From Asterias rubens (taxonomy: Eukaryota > Echinodermata > Asteroidea > Forcipulatida > Asteriidae): a stretch of 64,000 nucleotides of DNA. A program made the position numbers and the translations under genes. The notes under the pieces are model-generated. The model did no database searches, was not told where the DNA came from, and saw only the letters and a list, made by a program, of their open reading frames with translations. The stretch spans positions 3,530,309 through 3,594,308 of the forward strand of contig NC_047065.1 in the NCBI RefSeq assembly GCF_902459465.1. Reading direction: 5' to 3'. Positions 44,601-56,986 of the stretch are shown in pieces. Position 1 is the stretch's first letter; every line of letters starts with the position of its first letter.

Positions 44601-47600
44601 TTGCGCACAGGCTGTATACTCCCCAGGGAGCTGGAACAATAAAGTTTGTTTATCTTATCTCAGTATTATTTTTGTTATTATGGTTCCAGATGACAACTGC
44701 TTGTCAGTTGACGAGTTCCGATCCTTCTTTGCGGACGGAGTTCTAAACACTGAGGATCTTGATACGCTGTTCAAGGAGATTGACACCCATAAGACCACAA
44801 ACATTGACACTGGTGAACTTTGCTGTGAGTAATTTTTAATATTTTTCCCCTTGTGATTGTTCTAGTGGGTAAAAACTGTAGGGCATCATTCTTGAATCAC
44901 ATCTTTAAATGTTTTTTTTTTTTTTTTTTTTAAGTTTGACCCTGAGTTAAAACAAGGTCTTTTACCCAGCAATCATGAAAAAAGTGAGGCGCTATAGAAT
45001 GCATGGAAACTGTTCAGGAAATGGGTCAGGATGCAAATATCCAAATGGTTTCACTTTCACTTTGATTTTATGTTGGCTTCCCTTTTAACTCTGCGGCAAC
45101 AAATTCCGGCATCAGGTAGTCAGGGAGCATCAAACTGGCTTCCATATGGAGATTGCTCTTTTAGATTTCTAGACAGTGAGTAGTGACTTACCCCCAGTAA
45201 TTCTTTTTTAGGCAATCCCTACACTGCCGTTTGTTTTTTGTATTTCCTAAGTATTCCTCTGTTTTCGTAAGTCTTGGTTAGATCATTGTTGTATTCTTTT
45301 GTTTTTAAAAGTCAGAATGATAAATAAATAAAGAATAAAATAAAATTACACTTTTTTTTCTGTTTAACAACCAGCGTACTTTTCCAAGAATCTTGGACCG
45401 TACAGAGACATTTATGCTGGATTGGAGGATATCAATGCGTCTGTTTCCACAGCTTTGTTGACAACAGCTAAGGTAAGTTCCTTAAGGAGAAAACTGCCTC
45501 ACCTTTTCGGGAAGGAAGTCTGAGGGCCTCCACTTAAACAAGTTTCAATTAGCCATTTGTGAGTTAGGTTTGAACAATGTCTGAGACAATGACTTGCTTT
45601 GCCAATAATAATATTAATAACAATAATAACAGCTATTTATAGAGCGCTCTTACACTCGGTACCACAGTGCTATACAAGAAATCTACACAATAAGCAAATA
45701 AATAAAGGTACTAATAATGGTAAAGACAGTTGGTCCTCAGGAATCAACCATTGAACAGGAAAGTTTGACACATGTTTGAGATGTTTCTTAAAAACTTCCA
45801 GTGACTCTGCGGAATGAATTTGACAAGAGCGTCAGTTCCAAAGGCTTTAGGCATGTGGGGAAAATGCGGGATCCCCAGCAGCAGAATGCACCTTCAGAAC
45901 TGCAAAGAGTGAACTGTCTAAACCAGAGCGAAGGCCAAAAAATGTGAATTCCTCAGAATATTGAGGCAGCGAAAAAAAAGGAAAAAAGTATTGGATGAAG
46001 GGCTTAGGCCGTTGCGGCCCTTCTTCTGATTACTGGGTGACATGAACACTTCATTTTTGATTATTGCACAGGAATACCCAGAGAAGAGTTTCCAGGACCA
46101 GTTCAGTGTGAGATTTCTCCTGAAGGAGGTACAGAATCAACTAGGAGCCCTGCTTCAGACGGTCAGTGCTGCGTCGGACCACCTGGAAGCAGACGCTGTT
46201 AAGAAAAGGTGAGAGAAGGGGCACAAGTAGAGGTACAAAAGACCTAATTTTTACTATGTTAGCTCTGGTGTTTCTGATCCAAAAGAAAGTAAGCAATCAC
46301 CTAAGGGAGCTGGAAAGAGTCCATATTTTGTCCCTACAGAGTCTAGCTGTATAATAATAATAATAGTAATAATAACCAGTTTTTATATAGCGCTTTTCAC
46401 ACCCTAAGGGCGTCTAAAAGCGCTTCCAACATTATTACCCCTGGTCACTGGGCCATTTGATTCATTCCTTAAACCATCTCCGCTCCCTGGTGGGGAGTAT
46501 ACACAGCCTGTGCAAAAAATATGCACTACATGTATTTTAGCTATGCAACAAATATGCGCTACTATTGCTAGTTACAAGAACCATCTCTGTCCTCACAATA
46601 CCATCTACCCCTGGGTGGAGAGAAGCAATTATAGTTAAGTGTCTTGCTCAGGTAACAAAGTATCACGACTGGGACTCGAACCCACACTCTGCTGAACAGA
46701 AACACCAGAGCCTGAGTTTGATGCTCTTATCCGCTTGGCCACGACACAAAGTGTATTAAATTGTACCTCCTCAGTGGTATTTTTGGGTGATGCACAGAGT
46801 CTATGAACCCTCTGATTCTGGAAGATTCTTGGACTAAAAAAAGGAGGGAACCTGTGATGGCAAGCCATTTTTTAAGGAATGTTCACAAGCATCAAATCTC
46901 ATACCTGTCGTCTTTTGTAAGACTGGTGTCTCTGACTGTGGACATTGGATCAATCTTTCTTCTTAATTCAAAACCCTTTTTCTTGCCTCCAATGTATTTA
47001 ATCCAGGAACGGACAGACCCAGGTTCACTTTGAAGAGCCGAAGGTTAGTAGTACGGCTGGATGGATCGCACGACGGACAAGGAGGCAGCTGTCGACACAA
47101 ACTAGCGTTCCTTTTGACAGCGAAAGTAAGTACTATTAACAAAGGCCCTGTGTCATCAAGCGTCAGACTATAATGCCAAATAAATAAAAATACCAGTGGA
47201 TTTTCCGGGTTTTTCCAAAAAGAGGATGAGGGCCTTTTTATTTTGTATTTCTTTCAGAGGTGGCCGCCAAGTTCTTTAATTCAATCTGGCCACCAATTCT
47301 TAAAAGATGAGTAAGGTTAGAGAGAAACACACAAAAAATGTGTCTTTTTTAACACCCTTCCCCCTCCAAAAAAAGAAAATAGGATGCGACCTCAAAAAGG
47401 ATTCCCTAAATCATGTAATTGGAGGAAGACATCAGGAAAGAATATCTTGTAAAAGTGTTGAATATCTTGACAAAATTGTTCAGGACTTTGTGCCATAAGA
47501 ACTTTGAGAAAATCTCTTGGTGCAACTATGTATATAACAAAGAATGTTTTCCTTTCCTGAAGTGTGGTATATTTCTGCTTGGCACCAAAGAATGATGAAT

Positions 47601-50600
47601 TAGTAAGCGTCAAATACAATGCAAAACGTACTGCAAGTTCTATGCTTTCTCACAGGGAAACTTTTTTTAATTCAAACTTTTATTTCATCTGACGATGCAG
47701 GCATGAATTCATTCTTCCTTCAAGTGAACCGCCTTCAAGAACTTGTGGACAAGATTGAAAATAAAGTCCAGATTGATCCAGTGGATGAAGAAATAGTGAC
47801 AGACGACAGCAGTCAGGTACAATTCTAACAATCTATAATCAATATATATTTGGTTTGCGGTAACACCATGTGTGTATCTACTTGCCATGTAGAGTTCGCT
47901 CTTAGAGAACTGTCTACTTTATTCTACTATCGCTGAGTAGATTTATCAGATGTTCGTGAGACTTCTCAGTTCTGAAAATCAACAGATTTTCCTGTAGTTG
48001 CATTTACTCAGCAGTCAGGAAGCCAGATTATTATAGTTACCACTTTAGCCAGGCATGCAATTTTTCATCATATCAGCTGATTTCCTCTTATTTTAATCTC
48101 AGTTTTATCATTCAAATTTAAAAATACTACCGGGTACACAAAATCATTGAAATTTGTAATTTCCTCTTTCTTGGTGAAGTTACAGTTGCATGCCTGTTTA
48201 GCTCTCGCACAATAATTAAACATAGTGTCATTTACTCCTCACCGCTCCACAGAAATTCGCAGTCGGACCTAAAAATCCTCAGACAACTTTCATTGTGATT
48301 CATTTCTTGTGAGAGTTTTTATTTTTTTTGAGGATGAAGTTAACTTTTGAATGATTTTCACAGTTGTTTAGTTTGAAGTTTGAAACATAGGAGAGATCAA
48401 AGAAAATTTGAAAACATCGTTCTGTATGAGGTGATCTGTCTCTGTCACCTTCAAAGTTAGTAAGGTTGTCTAACTGCATCTCGTTTACTCGTTTCCCGGC
48501 AGGTGATCCTCGTTGCCAGGAAGCTTTGTGTCATTGATTCACAAGACAAGGCTTTCAGATCTGTCTTGAGGACCTACTTGGAGGCGGCTGGCAAGGATGA
48601 AGGATGCCAAACGTAAAAATCCTCATAGCTAATCTTTTACATGTTTTATAGGAGGTCATGCCGTATTAAAGTGTGGCAGTTGATTAAACTTTTTTGAACT
48701 ATTTGTTTTGACATGCTGAGGCCTGGTACTTACATCTTCACTCACGCTACGGCATCACTCATGTTTCATTTGTGGGATCTCCGTTTTGTATAGCCCCTTT
48801 TAAGTAGCGTGGAGGTACATATAACAAAGCAACCTCACACAAATGAAGTCAATGTATTTTCATTTTGACACTCACCGTCGAAGGCAGAGTTGTAGATAGT
48901 TTTTCAAAACTTTGAGGTTGCAGCGCGAAACTTGATTATTTATTTCTCATCAAATGTGTCATTGCAGGGGATGTTTTCTACTATCACCATCATTAGGCCG
49001 TGTAATTTTTATGTAAATCTGTGACCTTCACGATTTGTGTTTCTTACCAATTCTGTGACGTTCCTTTAAGATAAGAATTAGGTATAAATACTTAACTTTG
49101 GGCTTCAATAATAAAATCTCCTTTGGTGGAATGTTAACTCTGAAAAGCGCTGGTGCGATCTCTACATTTCAAACAGTAAATTCTACTGGTCTTCAGGGAA
49201 AAACCAAACTTGTTAAATATGTTCCCAGGAGGTTGTTTGTTTCTAATACTATTTTTTTTTCCATTCCTAATTGTTTTCTTGCAGTTTGAGTGTTCGATCA
49301 TACTCGGGGACCAGTAACTTTGTGTTGTATGAGATTTGGGAGTCCGAAGAATTGTGGAAGAGGTAAACACTCAAACCATTTTGCTTTCTTGTTTGTGTAT
49401 GTGTAACCCTAAAATTGAATAAATGTTCGGACCTCAAAGATCTTGTTCGAAGTTAAAAAAAAATGTGTTTGGGTAAAATCATGATAGAAGTTGTACTATT
49501 TTTCAAACGGCTGTTTAGGGGTCGGCATACTCTTTTATTTCATTTTTATTAAAACAACAATAAAGCTGAATAACATTATTCATACAGCACTGAAATTTAT
49601 TATTTTTTTTTTTCATTCCTGCACTTACAACACTTTGTGAAAAGTGAGAATAGAGTATTGAGCCGTAGTATAAAACTGATGTGTAAACCATTGTAATCAT
49701 TGTCTATATGAAATGGTATGCGTTTTATTTGAAGCCATTTCGCATCTGACGCTTCCAAGGCATTCCGTCGTAGCAATGTGGACCACCTTGACAAGCCAGA
49801 GATCTTATCCTCCATGGCTATCCCAGGTAAGTTTCTTTGGATCTATTTCATTTCATGTCATTTATTAAAACTAGTTGTGAAGCTAAGTACTCTCAGAAAA
49901 ACAATTGAATCACTTAATTATTATTTATTCGGCCAATTTCACATTAAATACAAAGTTTCAAATAATTTATACAAATAGGATAAAACTTTTTAAAATATTA
50001 CTACCCAAGAGCGCCCCATGGAGAGTCGACAAGGAAGAAAGTGTAAGTTTTAAATATACACCTTATGCACATAACGTCATTTCAGTAGGGCGCCCTCACC
50101 TAGAGGTCAAAAGGAGGTTGTTCATTGGCCAATACTGTGCGCGTGCGTACAAATCTGTGCGTCTGGATTGTTTAGTCACCGTTTTTCGTCTAAGATGGCG
50201 GCTGGATGACGTCAATGCATAAGGTCTATTGGAAGCAAAACCCTAGGTAATATTTCAGGGAATATACATGCAATCGGATATAGGGACTGGAATTCCAATC
50301 CAACGTAGTGCTCCGGTAGGACTCGAGCCTGGGTCCCAGAGGTAGAAGGCAACTCGGAGACAAGATACCACTACACCAACCAGACCGCTTTTAAATGACA
50401 AATTTTACTGTCAAAACACAGGAGATTCTCCTCAATCTACTCAGAAAAAAAACCTTGAAGCAATAGACACCATTGTCAGTATTACCATGGAGGAAGGGTC
50501 TTACAAACAGCCATTGTCTCTTGCAAATTTTGTAAGGGGCCTTTGTAAAGGTCACATGCCTTGACACTTTTTTTAGGCACCTTTGATTGAGGCAACCAAT

Positions 50601-51549
50601 TGCAGTCAATCAATCAATCAATCAATCAATGAACATTTATTTTTCATGTCGACAATAACAATTTAAGCATACAAATATCGATGAGTATAATAATGAAGGG
50701 CGGATGTAATGTATAGAAATTTGAAGATAATAACTACAGAAATTAACGTACTAGTCAACATGCAGGGAAAAAGTTTAAGCACAATGCTTTTGTATATTTC
50801 CCCGAGACAGACAAGGTCTTGGACGACAAGGACAAAAAAACAACAGCAACCAAAAAGAGCAGTACATGTTCCAAGACCACTTTAGTAGCACATGAGTAAT
50901 TTTTGCAAACAATCTCTTACGATCCACTAGCGAAAAATTTAAACATTCAAATGTGAATGCCTTTCTTTTTGGAGATTGCTTGGAACTGGTTGCCTGTAGA
51001 TTGTCAGTGTGACACACGGCCCTTGTTAGGATATGACCATTAGCTGTAAGGCAATGAGATTATGTTGTATCCTTTAAAGGCAGTGGACATTATTGGTAAT
51101 TACTCAAAATAATTATTAGCATAAAACCTTACTTGATTACGAGTAATGGGGAGCTGTTGATGGTATAAAAAAAACTATGAGGAACGGCTCCCTGTGATGA
51201 AGTAATGTAGTTTTGGCGAAAGAAGTAATTTTCCATGGATTTGATTTTGAGACCTCAGATTTAGAATTTGAGGTCTCGAAATCAAGCATCTGAAAGCACA
51301 CAACTTCGTGTGACACGGTTTGTTTTTCTTCATTATTGTCTCGCAACTTTGACTACTGATTGAGCTCAAATTTTCACAGGTTTGTTATTTTATGCATATG
51401 TTGAGATACACAAAGTGGGTAGACTGGTCTTTGACAATTACCAATAGTGTCCAGTGTCTTTAAATGTACATAATTTGTTGTTATTGTTTTGCTCTTTTGC
51501 AGCGTCATGGATTTTGGACTCCACAGCTGGATTCAATGGGACCGCATAG
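41612..51549 (+). CDS. N-terminal EF-hand calcium-binding protein (NECAB family)
   Basis: Orthologue of the vertebrate NECAB1/2/3 group, neuronal Ca2+-binding adaptors. Eleven exons: 41612-41656, 43095-43119, 44690-44824, 45375-45472, 46072-46208, 47007-47125, 47701-47816, 48503-48612, 49285-49362, 49735-49826, 51503-51549. Phases agree and give 333 residues (human about 351-386). EF-hand 1 loop is residues 21-32 with D21, N23, D25, S29 and E32, a competent site. Loop 2 (55-66, DTHKTTNIDTGE) has Thr and His at ligand positions and is probably weak. A helical NHR region follows (FLLKEVQNQLGAL; LQVNRLQELVDKIE). The C-terminal ABM domain runs ~226-325 (VILVARKLCV...VLYEIWESEELW). It ends ASWILDSTAGFNGTA. 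Exon 2 is only 25 nt. Confidence 0.95.
42573..42963. mobile_element. MITE family A copy
   Basis: About 390 bp in NECAB intron 1, from 'aaaggcaggtgacactactc' to 'gatagtgtccagtgtctttt'. The central hairpin 'atttcgagacctcagattta' / 'gaggtctcaaaatgaacc' is decayed. Confidence 0.85.
43380..43873. mobile_element. Inverted-repeat element with 'ggccaaataaaaaa' ends
   Basis: The left end 'ggccaaataaaaaaaatacc' + 'agttgatcgtccgg' and right end 'ggacgatcaactg' + 'tttttttttatttggcc' are inverted. Ends of the same kind occur near 815-890, 5420-5470 and 47175-47240. It lies in NECAB intron 2 and encodes no protein. Confidence 0.75.
44032..44374. mobile_element. Long foldback element
   Basis: About 340 bp, almost all inverted repeat around the centre 'ggtctcatgagacc' (near 44195). 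Left arm pieces: 'aatgtccacagatttacact', 'tttgaagataatgatagt', 'tgaggtgctgtagttttt', 'taaaacaatgtcatgaaaac'. They are mirrored on the right by 'ttttcatgacattgttttac', 'aaaaactacagcacctca', 'actatcactatcttcaaa' and 'aaatctatggacattt'. Decayed relatives lie at 48890-49070 and 59400-59643. Confidence 0.85.
44394..44645 (+). mobile_element. tRNA-headed SINE, best copy
   Basis: The head resembles a class II (Ser/Leu) tRNA: 'ggggtgtcgtggccgagtgg' holds the A box, 'gtgggttcgaattccggtca' the B box, then 'tgacact'. The body follows: 'gtcccttagcaagacactta', 'attgcttctctccaccca', 'ggagtaaatgggtacctg', 'ctgtatactccccagggagc', ending 'aacaataaagtt'. Other copies: 9793-9946, 24583-24775, 46482-46748, and fragments. 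Confidence 0.85.
45603..45690. repeat. 'tatagagcgct' repeat with AAT microsatellite
   Basis: 'aataataatattaataacaa' leads into 'ctatttatagagcgctctta', then 'ggtaccacagtgctatacaa'. This is the AAT-rich head and tail-end motif of a dispersed repeat; a related one is at 46341-46435 ('tttttatatagcgcttttca'). Confidence 0.55.
46341..46435. repeat. 'tatatagcgctttt' repeat with AAT microsatellite
   Basis: 'ataataataatagtaataat' then 'ttttatatagcgcttttcac' and 'gggcgtctaaaagcgcttcc'. It has the same design as 45603-45690 and sits just before a reverse SINE copy in NECAB intron 5. Confidence 0.6.
46482..46748 (-). mobile_element. tRNA-headed SINE, minus-strand copy
   Basis: Complement of the 44394-44645 element: 'gctccctggtggggagtata', 'agaaccatctctgtcctcac', 'ctgggtggagagaagcaatt', 'aagtgtcttgctcaggtaac', then the tRNA-like head ending 'cgcttggccacgacac'. 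It carries an internal ~40 bp duplication of the 'aatatgc.ctac' part (46518-46565). Confidence 0.85.
50060..50225. mobile_element. MITE with 'accttatgca' ends and an internal ATGGCGGC motif
   Basis: The left end 'accttatgcacataacgtca' and right end 'tgacgtcaatgcataaggt' are inverted. The interior is CpG-rich (gtgcgcgtgcgtac) and contains 'taagatggcggctgg' at 50191, an 11/12 match to the TISU/YY1 consensus. A probable decayed relative is at about 52245-52350. Confidence 0.7.
51076..51463. mobile_element. MITE family A copy
   Basis: About 388 bp ending 39 bp before the last NECAB exon (51503). The left end is 'aaaggcagtggacattattg' and the right end 'accaatagtgtccagtgtct'. The central hairpin is well kept ('gagacctcagatttagaatt' / 'gaggtctcgaaatcaagc'). 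Confidence 0.9.
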
Positions 51550-52985
51550 CTTCACTCAACCTTTACAACAAAAATAAGTACGTTTTAAACAAAACTCATT
51601 GTGCACGTTTAGTCGACGCCCATTTTAGTGCACACATTTGGGTGTGCAGGATAATGCATGGTCAATTTGAAATATTTCACGAAGTATGCAATAAGTTCTT
51701 AGCACTGTATTTTACTTCTGTGAGCAGGCTCGGAATTAGCAAATAAAGAGTAAATCAGGGCTGACAATTTTAAAACATATTTTATTAAACATTATGTTCT
51801 GGCTCACACAGGCACATTAATTTTTGTTCCCCATAATTTTCTTATGGTGTGCTGTGTTTTGGGTTTGGGTGGGGCTATTATTATTGTAAATTCTATTACT
51901 TCATTATACGGGGGGGGGTGTACAGATGATATTCACTGGGTACTTTTACACAGTGTGACAATGCCACCCCACAAGGTTCTCTTTGTACTGTTGCTACCCC
52001 ACCAAGGAATTGTTCATGAAAGGGAATAATTGAACAACAGTGGTAGAACCTTGTAACAGATCCCTTCCATATGACAGCAACACTGGGCCCAATTTCATAA
52101 AGCAGTGAAGCAGAAAATAATGCTTGACAAATTTCTTTGCTAAGCAAAAATTGAGTCGGGCACCAACCACAACAATGTAAACTTAATGTAGTTTAGGCTG
52201 GTAACCTGATTCTGCTTTAAGCAATCCTAGTGTTTGTTTAGCGAGGTTGAAAGGAGGTTGCTCATTGGCTTATCCTGTGTGCTGCGCTTACGTAATTATG
52301 CATATTCCATTGTTTCATCACTGTTTTACCCTCTATAAATATGGCAGAAGAATGATGAGAGTCAATACGGTTTGTTACAAAGCTGCATTTATGATATGAA
52401 AAGTAGCTAGATGATTCCTAGTATGCATTTACATCATGGTTGTTGTAGAGAGTGCATTCATTGGTCACAGCAGAAAACAAAATGAAATTCCGTCGCATTA
52501 TATATATATTTTTTTTAATGCATTGTTTTAGTTTGTATTACTTTTGTCCATTTGTTAGTATTTTGTAGAAAACAGTATATATTAAGTTTTATTTTGTTGT
52601 GTTATAGTGACAAGTATTATAGGTTGTGGCCTAAACATTTTACTTCACAAAAAATATATATAATGAATAAGGTAGGTGGCCTTAGCTTTCGATCCAAACC
52701 GGACCTTCTTCAGAGGCATAAAACAAGTACAAATAAATACAAATCCATTTATAGAAAAAGAGAAAAGAAGAAAAATATATATATATCAAGTAATAAACCA
52801 CAGAGGAAATTGACTGGGTAAATTGAAAAAAAAAAGTTTGGCTAGAACAAATACAAATTTAAGAGAGGACTTGAACCTGTAACCTCCAGATTGATTTACC
52901 AATTGAGCTATCTAATAGCCCTAATGAATGGCTTATGAAACACACCCCAAACAAAGGTATTGACGAAATAGGGAGAACGCCAACA

Positions 52986-53075
52986 TTGGGCAAACGCCAA
53001 CATAGGGCAAGATAGCTCAGTTGGTAGAGTGCTGGTGTCCTAGGGAAATCTATGTGCCGGAGATTGTGGGTCCCC
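52986..53075 (+). other. tRNA-like sequence (not an intact gene)
   Basis: 'gcaagatagctcagttggta' + 'gagtgctggtgtcc' is an excellent tRNA D-arm/A box, and 'gagattgtgggtcccc' a poor T-arm. No acceptor stem closes the structure, so this is a SINE head or tRNA pseudogene. A reverse-strand partner head lies at 52862-52918. Confidence 0.45.
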
Positions 53076-53502
53076 CATATGGGTAATTAACCTAAACAAA
53101 AGCAACAACTCATTTCCTTGTGATCTTGCATTCCAAAATAATAACGAAAATTGCTAGATACTATTAGCCTCATTATGATATTTACTTATAACTACAATGC
53201 ATGAAAACAAATATAATTAATTTTCTTAGGCCCATTTTCAATTAAAGAACGAGCAGTTTGACTGTATTTTTGAAATTATCTATAAAGTAAATTATAAATC
53301 GTTGTTTTACTTTTCATGGAAATAAAATGTAAAGGGTTTACAGATTATAAGTTGATCATGGTGATTGTTTGGGTTTTTTTTTTTTTTCAAGCTGGTTAGT
53401 AATGATGACTTTATCCTGGTTCAGTGACCATATTCTCTCTCAAGTTTGCTGTTCTTGTGACATTGCTGCTCCTGTCAGACTTGGGGTGGATTTCACAAAG
53501 AG

Positions 53503-53993
53503 TTAAAGGCAGTGGACACTATTGGTAATTACTCAAAATATTCATTGGCATAAAACATTACTTGGTGACGAGTAATGGGGAGAAGTTGGTGGTATAAAAC
53601 ATTGTGAGAAACAGCTCCCTCTGAAGTGCCGTAGTTTTGGAGACAGAAGTAATTTTCCAAGAATTTGATTTCGAGACCTCAAGTTTGGGGAGAGGTTGAT
53701 GGTATAAAACGTGAGAAACGGCTCCCTCTGAAGTGCCATAGTTTTAGAGAAAGACGTAATTTTCCACGAATTTAATTTCGAGACCTCAGATTTAGAACTT
53801 GAGGTCTCGAAATCAACTATCTAAACGCACACAACTTCGTGTGACAAGGGTGTTTTTTTTCTTTCATTATTATCTCGCAAGTTCGATGACCGATGAGTTC
53901 AAATTTTCACAGGTTTGTTATTTTATGTGTATGTTGAGATACACCAAGTGAGAAGGCTAGTCTTTGACAATTACCAATAGTGTCCACTGCCTG
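53503..53993. mobile_element. MITE family A copy with internal duplication
   Basis: About 490 bp, longer than its relatives because the segment 'ggggagaggttgatggtata...gatttcgagacctcag' is present twice (about 53577-53682 and 53688-53788). Ends: 'aaaggcagtggacactattg' and 'accaatagtgtccactgcct'. It appears inserted in another repeat ('gatttcacaaagagtt' on its left). Confidence 0.88.
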
Positions 53994-55544
53994 ACTTGTA
54001 CTAACTTCATTCGCTCATTCAATGGTTTATTAAAAGTCTATTCAATTCGCTGCTAGCAGCAGGAGTTAAAACATTACATTAGTAATTAAAATGGCATTCA
54101 AACTATTGCACTCAAATACAGAGTTTATTAAAACTGTTGACTCTAAATGGGAGGGATTTCATCAATCCAAAGGACTGCAATCAGGGACCAATCCACTTCA
54201 TGCACCAAAATTAAGTCCGGAGGGACTGAAATTTTTAGGACCATCCTGGGGAATATCAAAGTTAGGACGAGTATCTTGTCCTAACTAGAGATAAACTCAA
54301 TTGTAGGTCTACTAACTGTGTCAAAATTCAACCTTTCTGGAATTTTCTGACAAATTAACACTACTTTTGAACAGTTTTGTGTAACATTGTTACACACAGT
54401 TCTTAGTTTTTGCTTTGCAACGTTTTCCAACCTCAGTTGGCAGGAACTCAGGCTCTTGTCACAGTAGAAATTTCAAAAGCTGCATGAGGGCATCACAGCG
54501 CCAATTATGTAAACAAGCTGTCCCCAAGTCTAGCAAAAGGTGTGGGCATCACAATGTTAGATTTATACCCTATTGTGTTGTACGCTGCAGGGTCTTTATG
54601 CCCCTTGTGTTTTCACTGCACATCGGAAATAATTTTGGGAGCGATGAAACAATGTCTATTGATCTTTCTAATAAAAATCTACTATTCCAATTTTGATTTA
54701 ATCGCATTTGATCAAAATTTCCATCAATTACATATTTCCCTAGTACAGCCTTTTCTTTGTAATATAGAGGTTTGAAAATAATGTACTGTCCATCCACATC
54801 CTTTGTCCCCATCTAAGTAATTAAAAATCGCCCCTCCCCCTCCAAGTTGGACAGAACACGTCACGAGAGGGGGTACAATTCTCGTCCATTAATAAAACAA
54901 CAAAAATGTAAAAACGGCAATCATAAATATGGCGTCCGAAGAGTTCATACTGAGGAGTAGCCGATTGTAAATGCTGATAAGACGTGATAATCTATGACTT
55001 AAGTTCGTTTGCTGTAAACACTCAAGTATGAGCCAGTGGTAACAGAGTTTGTGTAAAGTTTGAGCTTGTTCTCATTCCGTAAAAGAGCTAAACAAATACG
55101 CCATTTGACAACCTTGTCCTTGGATTGTGTTTTGAACGACGAACCGGTGCTGTGTGTTGTGTGGTTGATCAATTCAAAGATCAAATCAACAACAAACTGC
55201 GGAAGTGCACAAACTAAATTCGTGAGTAGCGCGTTGTTAAGGGTGCTTATTTTTTGGCATGTATTTCTGTCTCGACTGTGACTTTTTGATAGTTCCCCTT
55301 TAAGAACATAAAAATGATCATGGCAGTTAATTTACAACAAAAACAAACAAGTTCTTAATGCAGAGCAAACTGCAACAAAATTAAGTCCAATCAAGATTCA
55401 ACCAACTTACTCAACTTTCAAGTTCAAAGAATGGTTAAAAAAGTGGAATGCATTTGTGAAGATTAGCTTTCATTTGTGTTGTATAAGGTTGCCAGTTGTT
55501 ATCTCTGAACTGAAGTAAATGAGCGAGTGAACGCAGTTGCCACT

Positions 55545-56986
55545 ATGAACACCAAAGTTAAAGAAGAGGACAAAAAGTTCATTGAATGTGTGCGTCAGTT
55601 TCCAAACTTGTACAATAAAAAGCTCAAGGAATATCGGGACTTGGATAATGCCTTGTCAACGTGGAAGGCGATCGCCGCAACCTGCGGAAAGGATTGGAAG
55701 GAGTGCAAGCAGAAGTGGAGAAAACTACGAGACGCTTATGTCAAAGTGAAGAAGAATGAATACAGAAAGGCCAAAGGAGGCGACACTGCGGAGAAGCACA
55801 CAAATTGGCCACACTATGACTCCATGTCATTCCTTGAAGAACACATCAGGCACAAAGATGTTGGAGAAGTGGATCAGACCGATAATTCGTGAGTGTCTGA
55901 CTTTGACTTTGAGTACCTATTCCGGAAAAGTTTCTATACTGCCACCACTTGTGCATTTGTTATGCAATCAACAGAATAGTATCTGATTTACTCAAATAAA
56001 GGTGGTTGCAGGAGGGTGCGGAAAGTTTTCCCCTATTCCAAACTAATAAGAAATTCGTTCTAGAAGTTTTAGTTACATGTAGCTAAATATTTGAGTTTAA
56101 CTTGAATGTTTTGACAAAATTAATGACAATCTCTAAACATTTGAAATGGTGCTTTGAGTCAAATTTTAGTTTGAATATTGAGTCAATTCAAGTTAAAAAT
56201 AAATTCGCTTTTTAATTTACTGGTCTGACACAAAATTGACTGGCCTTTCTCTGGCAAGTGATGCGGTGAAAGAAATTGAGCCCTGCGGGTCTTGGTCTTG
56301 GTGCCACTTCAAAACTTTCCCATAAACATACACATATGTATGATTTTCCAATGAAAGTTCACCTACATGTACCCTTTGCAAAAAAAAATGGCCTCGCCCT
56401 CACAAAATTGAAATTCCAGGCGTATCCTGCAAAATTTGAGTTAGACTAAGAGTTTGACTGCATGGATTTATCACATTGATTTAAAAACTGAATTTTTAGC
56501 CAAACCTCTGTATTTATATTCACATCTTATTTTTTTGAATGCTATGTTGTTTTCAGCACTGACGACACGTTGGAGTTTGAGGTCGACAATGATCAGAGAG
56601 CTCTATGCAACGAGGGAGCGTCCGGGAGCAGTGTTATTCCAACAACCATACACATAGCTCAACCCCTCTCGTCCTCCTCCAGGGATCACTTTGGCGGTGC
56701 CTCATCTTCCTCTGAAGACTCCCCGCGAGCCAAGAAATCGAAAAGAATGGACATCGTCGAGATGGCCATTCTGGAAAGCCTCGCTCACAGCCGACCGAGA
56801 ATGGACACCAACGAAGATGAAGACGAACTCTTCGGTAAGATGATCGCCGCCACTTTGAAAAAGTTTGGCGCCAGAGAAAAAGCGCTGTGCAAATTTAAGA
56901 TTCAGCAGGTCCTGTTCGAACAGGAAGAACTCAATTTTAGCGGAGCTGTAACTGTAACTAGCATAAAGCAAGATGTAAGTTTTTAA
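55545..56986 (+). CDS. MADF-BESS domain DNA-binding protein (Adf-1-like)
   Basis: Probable nuclear sequence-specific regulator. Two exons, 55545-55888 and 56557-56986, join in phase 2 (DNS|TDDTLE) and give 257 residues. The MADF domain (Myb/SANT-like) is residues ~12-100: FIECVRQFPNLYNKKL, the tryptophans of STWKAIAATC and DWKECKQKWRKLRDAYVK, then NWPHYDSMSFLEEH. A Ser-rich linker (SSSSRDHFGGASSSSEDS) and a short basic stretch (RAKKSKRMD) follow; the latter may be a nuclear signal. A BESS motif (~204-237, DELFGKMIAATLKKFG...) closes the protein. ATG 55545 is the first ATG in frame. A GTAAGT at 56973 could be a donor to a further exon I do not see; the stop at 56984 is the simplest end. No specific orthologue name is justified. 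Confidence 0.85.

Larger units (their letters stand above)
51550..55544. other. Spacer between NECAB and the MADF-BESS gene
   Basis: 4 kb with no recognisable gene. It contains a G run (51910), decayed MITEs (about 52085-52350), AT repeats (52498-52520, 52775-52790), tRNA-like boxes on both strands at 52865-53070 ('gatagctcagttggtagagt' on the plus), and a family A MITE (53503-53993). 'gctttcgatccaaaccggac' near 52686 looks like a retroelement remnant that I cannot place. Confidence 0.5.

Noticed and set aside
52986-53075. Candidate tRNA gene
   Set aside because: The A box is excellent but the T-arm is poor and no acceptor stem pairs. Treated as a SINE head or tRNA pseudogene. The same reasoning rejects a Ser/Leu tRNA at 44394-44480.
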